From positions 309,964-373,963 of the forward strand of contig NZ_FQZT01000003.1 in the NCBI RefSeq assembly GCF_900142125.1: a stretch of DNA of 64,000 nt, read 5' to 3'. The position numbers and the translations under genes were made by a program. Below the pieces are notes generated by a model. That model was not told the DNA's origin, did no database searches, and worked only from the letters and a program-made list of their open reading frames with translations. Origin of the DNA: Malonomonas rubra DSM 5091. GTDB taxonomy: Bacteria > Desulfobacterota > Desulfuromonadia > Desulfuromonadales > Geopsychrobacteraceae. Below, one piece after another: positions 38,105-47,200 of this stretch (its first letter is position 1; each line of letters opens with the position of its first letter).

Positions 38105-38206
38105 CTCATTGCAAAACACCCCAGCCCGAACTCCTTGCCGTATGCACTAAAAGTAGGCAAACTGGGCAAGCAAAATCATCGACATGAAATTAACAGGGAG
38201 AAATGC

Positions 38207-40801
38207 ATGCAGACGGCAGGCTATGTTTCAACAGGCTACAAAGGGCTGGACAACATTCTTGATGGCTTGCGCATTGGAGATAACGTTGTCCTGAAGGTCG
38301 ATTCGATCGAGGACTATCGCTATTTCGTCGTCCCCTATGTTGACCAGGCACTGGTTGATGGGCGAAATGTCATCTACATGCGCTTTGGTGATCACGAGCC
38401 ACTGCTGGACCCCTCTCCCCATATAAAAATTTACGAGTTCGACCCGCGGCAGGGCTTCGAGATCTTTGCCACCAGAATCCACCAGGCCATCACCGATGAA
38501 GGCAAGGAAGCTTTCTATGTTTTTGATTCATTGTCTGAGCTTCTTTCCGCGTGGGCAACTGATCACATGATCGGCAATTTCTTCCGCGTCACCTGTCCCT
38601 ATCTGTACGAGCTCGACACCGTCGCCTATTTCGGCCTGATCCGCAAACATCATGCCGTACGGACCATTGAAAGGATCCGTGAAACAACCCAGGTTTTAAT
38701 CGATGTCTTCAACCACGATGGGCATTTTCACGTCCAACCCCTGAAAGTGTGGCAACGCAGCTCACCAACCATGTTCCTGCCACACCGAAAACAGGGAGAA
38801 ATGTTCTTTCCGCTTGCCAACAGTTTTGAAGCGACCGACCTGTTAAGCTCCCGATCGGCCCGCCAGGAAGAAAGCTCTTCACGCCAGCTCGATCACTGGC
38901 ACCGCCTGTTCATTCAGGCCGAGCAGTTGTTCGAAAGCCCTGCGACCGAGCTGGAGCAGGCGCACATGGTCAAACATATCTGCCGTCACATGATCGGACG
39001 TGAAGAACGCATCCTCGGACTCAGCATCAGAAGCTTCACGCTTCGCGACCTGCTTGACATCAAGACCAGACTGATCGGCACCGGTTTTATCGGTGGCAAA
39101 GCGGTCGGCATGCTGCTGGCGCACAACATTCTCAAACGGCAACAGGACTTTGACTGGAACCATCATCTGGAGCCCCACGACTCCTTCTATATTGGGTCGA
39201 ACGTCTACTACTCCTACATCGTCCATAACAATATGTGGCGACTGTTCATGAAGCAAAAAACCCAGGAAGGCTACTTCTCTGCGGCCAGCGAACTGCGCAA
39301 AGAAATGCTGATCGGCAACTTTCCGGAAGCGATCCGCGAAGGCTTCCGCAAGATGCTCGATTATTACGGCCAGTACCCGATCATCATCCGTTCCAGTTCG
39401 TTGCTGGAAGACGGCTTCGGAAACGCCTTTGCCGGCAAGTACGATAGTTTCTTCCGCGTCAACCAGGGCAGTCCGGAAGAGCGGCTGGAACAGCTTGAGG
39501 ATGCCATTCGCCGGGTTTTTGCCAGTGCCATGAGCGAAGACGCTCTCACCTACCGACTGCAACGCGACCTGCATGAACAGGATGAGCAGATGGCGCTGCT
39601 GGTGCAGCGGGTCTCCGGATCTTATCACCACCACTACTACTTCCCGGAGCTTGCCGGGGTCGGCGTCTCCTACAACACCTTCGTCTGGGACAAAGACATG
39701 GATCCAAAGGCGGGCATGCTGCGTTTGGTGCTCGGACTCGGCACCCGCGCTGTCGACCGTGCTGAAGGAGATTATCCGCGGATTGTTGCCCTCGATGCGC
39801 CACTGAAGCGGCCACACAAAGGTTTTGAGGACACGCGCAAATTCTCTCAGCGGGATGTCGACCTGCTCAACATCAACGACAACTGCATGGAAACGATCTC
39901 ACTGCTCAACCTGACGACGCACGATGTTAAAATTCCCTGGCGCAACTACGCTGTGCAGGATAAAGAAACGATGCAACTGCTGAAGCGCCGCGGGCGAAAG
40001 CAGGATATCTGGCTGCTCACTTTCGACCAGCTTTTCTCCGACAACAACTTCTCCGACTTGATGCAACGCATGCTGAAAACTCTGGAAGAGTCCTATGACT
40101 ATCCTGTGGATGTGGAGTTCACCGTCAACTTCACCACGGACCGGGTGGCCAAAATCAACGTTGTGCAATGTCGCCCGCTGCAGACCAAAGGGGCCGACCA
40201 TGAGGTCGTAATTCCAAAACAGGTTCCAGAAGAAAGAACCTTCTTCAGGACAGAAGGGAACTTTATGGGAGGCAACATCTCCCAACCGCTCAAGTGGGTT
40301 ATCTGGGTCGACCCGGCTGAATACAGCAAGCTGCCACTGGCCGACAAACATGAAATAGCCCGACTGATCGGTCGACTCAACAAACGGATTGCCGACAAGG
40401 TTGACAGCCCGACCCTCCTCCTCGGCCCTGGCCGCTGGGGCACATCAACTCCGGCGATGGGCGTACCAATCTCCTTCTCCGAGATCAGTAATCTGTCAGC
40501 GATTGCCGAGGTTGCCTTTACCAGCGGCAACCTGATGCCGGAGCTGTCCTTCGGCTCACACTTTTTTCAGGATCTGGTCGAAGCAGACATTTTCTACCTG
40601 GCGTTGTTCCCGGAAAACAAAACCTGCTTCCTCAACAACCGTTGGCTGGAACAGCAATCAAACTCTCTGGAGGGACTGACACCGGCAGGGGCACGCTACA
40701 AGAGTGTTGTGAAAGTCATCCGCGTGCCGGAAAAGAACCTTCACCTGATGGCGGATGTCGTTTCGCAGCAGCTGATCTGCTGCTATCAGCAAGAAGGCTG
40801 A
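38207..40801 (+). CDS. PEP-synthase-like ATP-grasp protein with degenerate KaiC/RecA-like N-terminal domain
   Basis: This 864-residue protein starts like a KaiC-family ATPase (GYVSTGYKGLDNILDGLRIGD), but the Walker A position reads GDNVVLKVDSIED with no GKT. A Walker-B-like FYVFDSLSEL remains near residue 110. From about residue 290 it matches the ATP-binding domain of PEP synthase / pyruvate phosphate dikinase: IGTGFIGGKAVGMLLAHNIL, PIIIRSSSLLEDGFGNAFAG, and NVVQCRPLQTKG. The phospho-histidine domain and the PEP-binding TIM barrel of real PEP synthases are absent. An unassigned C-terminal domain follows (LLGPGRWGTSTPAMGV). I choose ATG 38207 with CAGGGAG upstream. Catalytic role unknown. Confidence 0.82.
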   Translation: MQTAGYVSTGYKGLDNILDGLRIGDNVVLKVDSIEDYRYFVVPYVDQALVDGRNVIYMRFGDHEPLLDPSPHIKIYEFDPRQGFEIFATRIHQAITDEGKEAFYVFDSLSELLSAWATDHMIGNFFRVTCPYLYELDTVAYFGLIRKHHAVRTIERIRETTQVLIDVFNHDGHFHVQPLKVWQRSSPTMFLPHRKQGEMFFPLANSFEATDLLSSRSARQEESSSRQLDHWHRLFIQAEQLFESPATELEQAHMVKHICRHMIGREERILGLSIRSFTLRDLLDIKTRLIGTGFIGGKAVGMLLAHNILKRQQDFDWNHHLEPHDSFYIGSNVYYSYIVHNNMWRLFMKQKTQEGYFSAASELRKEMLIGNFPEAIREGFRKMLDYYGQYPIIIRSSSLLEDGFGNAFAGKYDSFFRVNQGSPEERLEQLEDAIRRVFASAMSEDALTYRLQRDLHEQDEQMALLVQRVSGSYHHHYYFPELAGVGVSYNTFVWDKDMDPKAGMLRLVLGLGTRAVDRAEGDYPRIVALDAPLKRPHKGFEDTRKFSQRDVDLLNINDNCMETISLLNLTTHDVKIPWRNYAVQDKETMQLLKRRGRKQDIWLLTFDQLFSDNNFSDLMQRMLKTLEESYDYPVDVEFTVNFTTDRVAKINVVQCRPLQTKGADHEVVIPKQVPEERTFFRTEGNFMGGNISQPLKWVIWVDPAEYSKLPLADKHEIARLIGRLNKRIADKVDSPTLLLGPGRWGTSTPAMGVPISFSEISNLSAIAEVAFTSGNLMPELSFGSHFFQDLVEADIFYLALFPENKTCFLNNRWLEQQSNSLEGLTPAGARYKSVVKVIRVPEKNLHLMADVVSQQLICCYQQEG

Positions 40802-41047
40802 TCAGCGACTGCAATGGGCCGAAAAACAACGATGATGGATTGCGTAAAGCTGCAGAATTTCATCATCTTCGAGTGAATCGACCCAGCAGACATTATCGTC
40901 GAAAGATCTCGAACGCCTGGGTTTCAGCAGGCAGGCATCAGAACTTTTATCAAGCGGGCAATCTACCGCAAGGCCGACAAGCATCGCCCGGAAAAAAGCT
41001 GGATCTCTATGTCGTGGAAAAGAAAATGACGTGGCTGAAATTTCCAT
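40802..41047 (-). CDS. Small Cys/His-containing hypothetical protein
   Basis: This 81-residue protein has AFFRAMLVGLAVDCPLDKSS in its N-terminal half and EILQLYAIHHRCFSAHCSR at the end. The paired CPL and HHRC...C segments could bind a metal. I recall similar small proteins in deltaproteobacteria but no function. I choose ATG 41047 because it begins 25 bases after the stop of the previous small gene and removes an overlap that the longer frame (to 41209) would create. A weak CAGG ribosome site precedes it. Third gene of a three-gene minus-strand operon. Confidence 0.5.
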   Translation of the reverse strand: MEISATSFSFPRHRDPAFFRAMLVGLAVDCPLDKSSDACLLKPRRSRSFDDNVCWVDSLEDDEILQLYAIHHRCFSAHCSR

Positions 41048-41072
41048 AGCAGCAACCTGAATCAAGTCATTG

Positions 41073-41369
41073 TTACAAAGACCGCGCAAGCAACTGCGAG
41101 GATTTCTCATCTGCTGGCTGTATGCAATTTCGCGACGACCAGCGTGTCTGATCGCTGAACCTGGGCAACTCAAGTGTTTTGCCGACCAGATAATCCCCAT
41201 TGACGCCACCGACTGAAACCAACTTCACCTCGACACTTGCACGCCGCAGTTTGATAATTTTAGCCTCTGCAGTGTAGCGAAACCCGTCCTGATGCCAGTT
41301 GGCGAGGACCGCCATTCCGGGCGTCAGTGAGCGGTCAAAATGACTCAGGTTAAAAAAGTTATCGATCAC
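41073..41369 (-). CDS. Small hypothetical protein (possible SH3/Tudor-like fold)
   Basis: This 98-residue protein has the pattern PGMAVLANWHQDGFRYTAEA followed by KIIKLRRASVEVKLVSVGG, reminiscent of Tudor/SH3-like barrels ('G..v.A.w..D..yY.A.I'). That resemblance is an inference from pattern only. A strong GGGAGGTGA ribosome site precedes ATG 41369. It lies 19 bases after the 62-residue gene upstream and 25 bases before the next. Confidence 0.62.
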   Translation of the reverse strand: MIDNFFNLSHFDRSLTPGMAVLANWHQDGFRYTAEAKIIKLRRASVEVKLVSVGGVNGDYLVGKTLELPRFSDQTRWSSRNCIQPADEKSSQLLARSL

Positions 41370-41388
41370 AGCGTCACCTCCCGATCAA

Positions 41389-41577
41389 TCACTGAATGCT
41401 GACCTCTTCGCAGTCCTGGTAACCCCAGACTTCCGTATCTGACCCGATATTGACCGTCAGGCCCTCCCCCATCACCTGAACGACAACTCCCTGCTGTTCA
41501 GTTCTGTAGTTCTTGACCCGACGCAAACTGCCATGTGCTACTGCCTGGGAAAGATTGATCAAACATTCGGCATTCAT
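41389..41577 (-). CDS. Small hypothetical protein
   Basis: This 62-residue protein ends with the strand-rich stretch QQGVVVQVMGEGLTVNIGSD and EVWGYQDCEEVSIQ, again suggesting a small beta barrel. GAGGAGGCA lies about ten bases before ATG 41577. First of three tightly spaced small genes on the minus strand, divergent from the LuxR-type regulator. Not recognised. Confidence 0.6.
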   Translation of the reverse strand: MNAECLINLSQAVAHGSLRRVKNYRTEQQGVVVQVMGEGLTVNIGSDTEVWGYQDCEEVSIQ

Positions 41578-41773
41578 TCGCTACAGTGCCTCCTCGAAAA
41601 GGGGTAGAGCCAACCAATAACGTTGAAAGATGTAACCGTCGCCAGTGACAAATCCTGCTCAAAAATCTTTCCAGTCGCCACCCCTCGCAGGAGCTGCCGC
41701 CGACATTCACGAATTTTCAAAAAATCTTATCTTTATAAGCTTTGAACGTATACACAATCATGTTACACATATT

Positions 41774-41794
41774 ATGCCTATACTCTATAGGCAT
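41774..41794. promoter_or_regulatory. Perfect palindrome upstream of the LuxR-type regulator (candidate operator)
   Basis: ATGCCTAT and ATAGGCAT are perfect 8-bp inverted repeats with a five-base centre, 25 bases before the regulator's start. The sequence includes TATACT, which could be a -10 box. It sits in the divergent control region shared with the three small minus-strand genes. Confidence 0.5.
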
Positions 41795-41819
41795 TTATTG
41801 TTCTGACAATGAGTGAGAA

Positions 41820-42713
41820 ATGACCCGAAAAAAAACACCAGCAGCTCAGCAGCAAGCGGCAAAAAACACATCGAGCAGCAAGCTGGAAACTCAGTTACGA
41901 GAACGTGTTAAAGAGCTGAATTGCCTATACAAACTGGCTGAACTTATTGAAAAAAACGAAGATTCAGTCGATGCGATTATGCAGGGGGCGGTTGCCCTTC
42001 TGCCGATCTCCTGGCAATACCCTGAAATTACCTGTGCAAAAATTCGCTATCGGGATCAGATTTTCCAGTCAAGAAATTTTCGCCCATCCCAGTGGCGCCA
42101 GAAGTCGCCCATCATAATTTCTGGATATGAGGAAGGACGCGTCGAAGTTCATTACCTGAAAAAGAAACCACAACTGGATGAAGGGCCCTTTTTGAAAGAA
42201 GAGCGGCAATTGATAGATGCCGTCAGCGATCGTCTCGCCAAGGCGGTAGAAAAAATACACACGAAACGCCAACTTCAGGTCGAACGGCAGGCCCTGCAGG
42301 ACGCAAATGCCGCCCTACATGATTCACTGGTACTGAGCCAAAAAGAAAAGAAAAAACTCGGTAGCTCAATCCAGGCCAAAATCGATAAAATCATTACACC
42401 GATCCTTTACGCCCTGCAGGCCGAAATGAACCCCGGACAGCAAGAGTATCTGGAATTGCTGAAGAAAAACCTGGCGGATATTGTGACCCCCTTTGTCGAA
42501 AGCAGCCCGAAAGTTCTCTCGATTCTCAGCCCTGTCGAAGTGCAGATCTGCAATATGATTAAAAACGGCTTGAGTTCAAAGGAGATCGCCAGGATACGGG
42601 GGATATCTCCAGCGACGGTCAATCGCCACCGGGAAAGTATCCGCCGGAAACTGGGGCTGACCAATCAGAAAGAAAATTTGACTACGTACCTCAGCAAGGT
42701 TTTGGCTGAGTGA
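41820..42713 (+). CDS. LuxR-type transcriptional regulator with GAF-like N-terminal domain
   Basis: This 297-residue protein has a C-terminal LuxR/FixJ helix-turn-helix (LSPVEVQICNMIKNGLSSKE, IARIRGISPATVNRHRESIR, residues about 232-290). A central sensor segment follows the pattern LRERVKELNCLYKLAELIEK, typical of PAS/GAF proteins (residues 20-140). A coiled-coil connector follows (ERQALQDANAALHDSLVLSQ). There is no receiver domain. It probably answers a small ligand or an upstream partner. It is divergent from three small genes and forms the left edge of the AT-richer accessory island. Confidence 0.88.
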   Translation: MTRKKTPAAQQQAAKNTSSSKLETQLRERVKELNCLYKLAELIEKNEDSVDAIMQGAVALLPISWQYPEITCAKIRYRDQIFQSRNFRPSQWRQKSPIIISGYEEGRVEVHYLKKKPQLDEGPFLKEERQLIDAVSDRLAKAVEKIHTKRQLQVERQALQDANAALHDSLVLSQKEKKKLGSSIQAKIDKIITPILYALQAEMNPGQQEYLELLKKNLADIVTPFVESSPKVLSILSPVEVQICNMIKNGLSSKEIARIRGISPATVNRHRESIRRKLGLTNQKENLTTYLSKVLAE

Positions 42714-43091
42714 CGCGAAAGAACCGACTTAAGTCAGGAAAAACTAGAAACATTATTCCCATTGGGAAAAGGGTTCACGACACTCATGGCAAAAGTGTTT
42801 GCCGCCAGGGATGGCGGCAACAAGCCCCATGGATGGGTTTATGCGTCCTTTGGCAGGAGGGTTGCGAATCCCACTGCTGCCGGCGTGAAAGGCCGTTTCT
42901 AATGCTATCATAAACAAGCCCAATATAGCGCTATCACCCTTTAAATGGCGTATTACAGGAAGAGTCAAGAAAAATTAAATCAATATAATATACTTTTCGT
43001 ACCTATTATTCAATTTTTTGAATCAAGCAAGAAGGTTGTCGGCTTAAAAACTAACTTTCACGACTTTCAACAGCAATGATAATGTAGCCTT
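42714..43091. other. Structured non-coding region at the left edge of the accessory island
   Basis: The 378-base gap has a hairpin-rich core at about 42799-42900. The clearest is a perfect 9-bp stem TTGCCGCCA/TGGCGGCAA with a GGGA loop (42799-42820). AAGCCC/GGGTTT follows (42822-42840), then TCCT/AGGA (42846-42858), then a G/C-rich stretch. TTCCC/GGGAA at 42756-42768 looks like a decayed palindromic repeat. A 67-codon frame here has no ribosome site and no protein-like character. The right part (42910-43090) is AT-rich and must hold the promoter of the next gene. Riboswitch, small RNA or decayed mobile-element end are all possible. Confidence 0.45.
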
Positions 43092-44189
43092 GTGCCGTGG
43101 CAAAGAAAGGCAAGAGGTCCCGTGGGAAATCTACAAAAAATATCCATAGATGTCACTTGCATCATACACGAAAACATAAATGCCAGAAAATCATTCCCCG
43201 AATGCCATGACTTCATCTTTGACACTTTTGATGAGTTTGCCAGGAAGATAGGTACGTTGTTCGATCCGGCAGAATTGCGACTGGAGCGATCGAGACTCTC
43301 AGCCAACGAACTCCCTGAAACTCGAATGCGACTTGCCCTTTTAAACAGAAGGAGCCACCAGGACAAAGGGCAGGCAATCCTAAGCCACCTGGTTCACATG
43401 TTTTCCTCGATCGCACTCTCTCCGACTAAAGATGCACACATCAGCTCCGAAGACCTGATGACACTCACAGCGCTCCGCGGAAGGCAGCTTTCCCGTAGGG
43501 AAGAAGAGAAGCTAAATGATCTTTGGAATTCGGTCAGCAAAAAGGTCCGTATAAGCTCAATCGTAGTTTCCCTTTTTTCTGCGGAAACTGATGGCGAACC
43601 GATAAAACAGGAAGATTCGGAAGCCCTTCCCGTTAAAAGGAGCAAGCCCTCTCCTGAAGAAGCTCCTCAAATGGGCTCACCTACAAATAAGAAGTTCACG
43701 CACACCTACCAATCTTCCAATTACAAAATCCACTTACTGGATTTTCAAGGAGGCGAGGGTCGCAATGGAGTGGTCATCGTCAGAGGAAAAAGATTTAATG
43801 TGCATTTCCCACCCAATATTCGCAACACAGCAAAAGAGACGATTGAAGATCATCTGGGCAACCCCTTATATGTGGAAGAGATTAGATACGAGGACAAGAC
43901 TTACCACGAGATTATCGCCCCTGATGAGTTTATCGAGAAAGACCAGTTCCTCGCATCACGAAAAATTCAATACCGATTGACAACATATACGCCGAAGCAA
44001 CTTAATTTCTCTGCATCCGTACCTCATGTCGAAATCTCATCGAAGACAGTTGTATTCCGTGTGCTCTTGCCAGCATCAGTGGTCAACCAAATCATGAACG
44101 AGGCCAGGAGAAGCCTAGGGACAAAGATCACACTAAAGGAATCGGGAACAACTGTCAGTGGGAAGCGCTGTCACGAACTCGCGACCTGA
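43092..44189 (+). CDS. Hypothetical accessory protein next to the giant recombinase
   Basis: This protein of up to 365 residues is not recognised. The N-terminal half is helical and charged (ARKIGTLFDPAELRLERSRL, LTALRGRQLSRREEEKLNDL). The middle is a proline/charge-rich linker (SKPSPEEAPQMGSPTNKKF). The C-terminal half is strand-rich (GRNGVVIVRGKRFNVHFPPN, VEEIRYEDKTYHEII). The frame opens at GTG 43092; a second GTG at 43122 has AAGG about eleven bases upstream and may be the true start. It is convergent with the recombinase gene, 19 bases between stops. A partner role in the same mobile unit is inferred from position only. Confidence 0.7.
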   Translation: MPWQRKARGPVGNLQKISIDVTCIIHENINARKSFPECHDFIFDTFDEFARKIGTLFDPAELRLERSRLSANELPETRMRLALLNRRSHQDKGQAILSHLVHMFSSIALSPTKDAHISSEDLMTLTALRGRQLSRREEEKLNDLWNSVSKKVRISSIVVSLFSAETDGEPIKQEDSEALPVKRSKPSPEEAPQMGSPTNKKFTHTYQSSNYKIHLLDFQGGEGRNGVVIVRGKRFNVHFPPNIRNTAKETIEDHLGNPLYVEEIRYEDKTYHEIIAPDEFIEKDQFLASRKIQYRLTTYTPKQLNFSASVPHVEISSKTVVFRVLLPASVVNQIMNEARRSLGTKITLKESGTTVSGKRCHELAT

Positions 44190-44208
44190 ACTTTGTCAGA
44201 ACGATTAC

Positions 44209-47200
44209 TCAGGGCAGGTGAGGCCTAATACAAATCATTTGACAGCACAAACTCAGAGCCTCAGCAACCTTGACAGGGTGTTGTCTATGGCTCACGTAAT
44301 ACTTGGAGAAGGAAATCCTAACCGGGAAGTTTTCTAACTGGAGCTGATTGGCTGCATCCTGTGGCGAACAGGCTAAAGAGTGATTCGGTTCACGGTCAGT
44401 CGACGTGCCCGTTCCATTATTTTCGGATGGAGTATGACGGATTACTTTATAGCCTTGTCTGTGAATTCCTATGGCATCTAAAAAATCTAGGATTTGGGCC
44501 AGGTCTTGGGACTGAGAAACCTTTAATTGCTTATCTCTCCCTATGAAATTTCCTTTGATCAGCTCTGCAGTCTTAAAGCGACGCTTCTGGCACTTGGGCG
44601 GTTCATCTTGAACATACCGATAGAATGCCTTTGCGAGATTGTACTCTTCCTCTCGTTTTTTAAACCCGCGAATCTCGGCGGCAAATCCCCTCGTGAGCTC
44701 ATTATCCGGAGACAATAAGACATGAGAGATAAGCGCATCAAATTCCAACATCAGCTTACGCGAGGCAAGTTCAGTATCTTTTGATGGCTCATCATTTTTT
44801 GACTCGGTTGCTTCTGTAGTTGCTTCCAAGGGAGCAGCAGGCTGTTGATCTCCCTGCTCGTTTTCCTGTTGATTGCTATCTGCGTCTGACTTCTCCGCCT
44901 TATCAGTCGTTTTTTGGTCGTCTAAGGATAGCAACCGGCTTCGCTCTTTTTCGAAGTTCAAATCCTCATTCTTGCCAGCTTGCGATTGAATAAGTTTCTG
45001 CAGAACGAATCGATCATTCGCTATTTCCTGGCAGTAGGCGTTTCCTAACCCGGTAATTTGCTCCAATATCCTTGTCGATATTTGTGGCAGAAAATCAGGA
45101 TGACGAAGATGATAACCTAACAACCAATCGGTCAAATGAAAGTAGCTCAGAAAACCCTCATCAACGTCCGCGTGTCCAAGCAATACAGCTGCTGAAAACA
45201 ATTTTTTCGTTCCAGGTTCATCGTTGGGGAACAGTTGTCGAGTGTAGAGATCCCGTTGCCGCTTAGTAAAATGATCACTATCAATAAACGCCGGATGTTG
45301 ATGCAAACGGATGTCACTTCTCAAAGTGAGTTTCAGAAGATGATTATGCGCGAAGCTGTCGCGTTGGTGATGAATGACCACCGATCTATCATCAAGTATC
45401 AGCTTGAGAGCGTCTCTTAGGGGCTGAATCAGGATTCTGTCGGAGGCCAGTCTCTTAGAAAGCGGAGAATCCGTAAAGACGGGTGCCTTTCGCATTGGAG
45501 AGGGTTCGGCTCGACGTATCGCAACCCATTTTTTTACAAACGAAAGCTCTTTCTCCGGCATCATGATGTTCAAAGGTTCCCTTCGTATTGCCGAGGTCGA
45601 CTTGAGCCCACGATAGTTATTGGGGAAAACCAACAGATCCGTCATGGTTGGTCCGATCTGTAGATCCTCCATCAGCAAGCCATAGATCTCATTGATCCGC
45701 AGACCGGTTCTATAAGCCAGGATAGTTACGACAAGCCTCATACGCTGGTATCTGGTTAAATCCTCGGAATCCCAGCCAAGCTGTTTGAGAATACGCCGAT
45801 GCTGTGCTTCTGTAATCAGGTTGGCGCTGATTTGCTGAGAAGGGCGTTTCTTTTTATCAATAAAGGCCAACAGATTGATATCTGGCTGATGATACCGTGT
45901 AACCAGAAAGCCATGAAACTGATGCAGACAGGTAACTTTGTCTCTGTAGGTTCCCTCCGGATTTTTGGTGCTCTTCTGTCCCTTCTGTCCCTTCTGTCCC
46001 TTCTTATCTTTTAGGGCTTTGGCCACCTTTTTATAGAGACTTAAGTAAAGCTCTTGGTCGAAATTTAAAGGATCTTGAAATTGGCACTCCGAAATCAGTT
46101 CTTCTGAAATTCCCGCTAGATATTTATTTACGGTAGTCCCCTCAAGCGGACTGCTTTTTTTCCGATGTTCCCGCTTCGATTCCTGCTTGTCGAGAAGTTG
46201 CACCGCCCACTCTCCTAGCAATTTCAGAACAGGGCTGATACTACCAACATGGTCAGACAAGTATTTATTGATTTTCTCCCGAATCTCATTTTTGCTGTAT
46301 TCTGTATTATCAGGTTTCTTTTCAAGAATTTTTTCCTGTATTTGATCCAGATGTTCTAACTGGATCTCTTCATCATAGCTACGAAAAACCGGGATCCGTT
46401 CTTCTGCAAAGGAGTGCCGCCGACTATAGGATATGGATTGCGTTTCCTCAGTGAATGAACGTCGCCAAATCTGGTCCGGCAGGCTGCACGAAGGCAGGCG
46501 ATTCATGGCATACTCGACCAGGAAGGGTGGAAGGCTTATAGTATAGCGGCTGCTGGCAATTTTCAGCAGCTGGGATATCGTTTTTATCTTGTAGCTTAGA
46601 ATTTTTCTTTTACTAGCGCCCTTCCCCCTCTCTTTCTCCAAAATCTTGAAGACCTCATTGAGAATTTTAATCGGTTCACCTCGTATAGATTTATTACTTT
46701 GCCCTGGCCTCTCTCTTCTCCATCGATAAATCAGCAACTGGGTCAAGGGATCGGCTATCCACCGCCGAAATCTGGCAGGATCAGACTGAGCCTGAAAAAC
46801 ATCTGATTCTTTTTCAGAATCCGGAATTTTTCCATTCCAGAGATTCAGCCAAAGCCAATCCCCATGTTGTGAGTTCTTCTCTAAACGAAAAAGAGCATCG
46901 ACAAACGCGGCGACCCAATCTTTATGGAGAAACCCTCCGTAAAGGATAGCGCTTAGCAGAATCTGTCCGACGCATTCAATCTTTCTTTTCGGCAAGGGGT
47001 CCTTCAGGCTATCCAGGAATGCGCCTTCAAGTTCTCGACATTGTTTGAGACTTTGGAAAACGTCAGGGCGAATGAGGTTCTTATGCTTTTTCAGTTCCTT
47101 GAACCGTGGCGGGATTGTGATACTCCAGCCATGCTTTTTAGAACCATACTGAAGACCCTTGCGAAGAAAATTGTAACTTTTATGCCACCCTCCGATAGAA

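Noticed and set aside
42799..42905. Cyclic-di-GMP (GEMM) riboswitch at the structured element
   Set aside because: The expected GEMM core sequence and two-helix layout were not found. The hairpins present do not match that consensus.
42710..42913. 67-codon ORF after the LuxR gene
   Set aside because: It overlaps the LuxR stop, lacks a ribosome site and runs through the hairpin-rich non-coding stretch.
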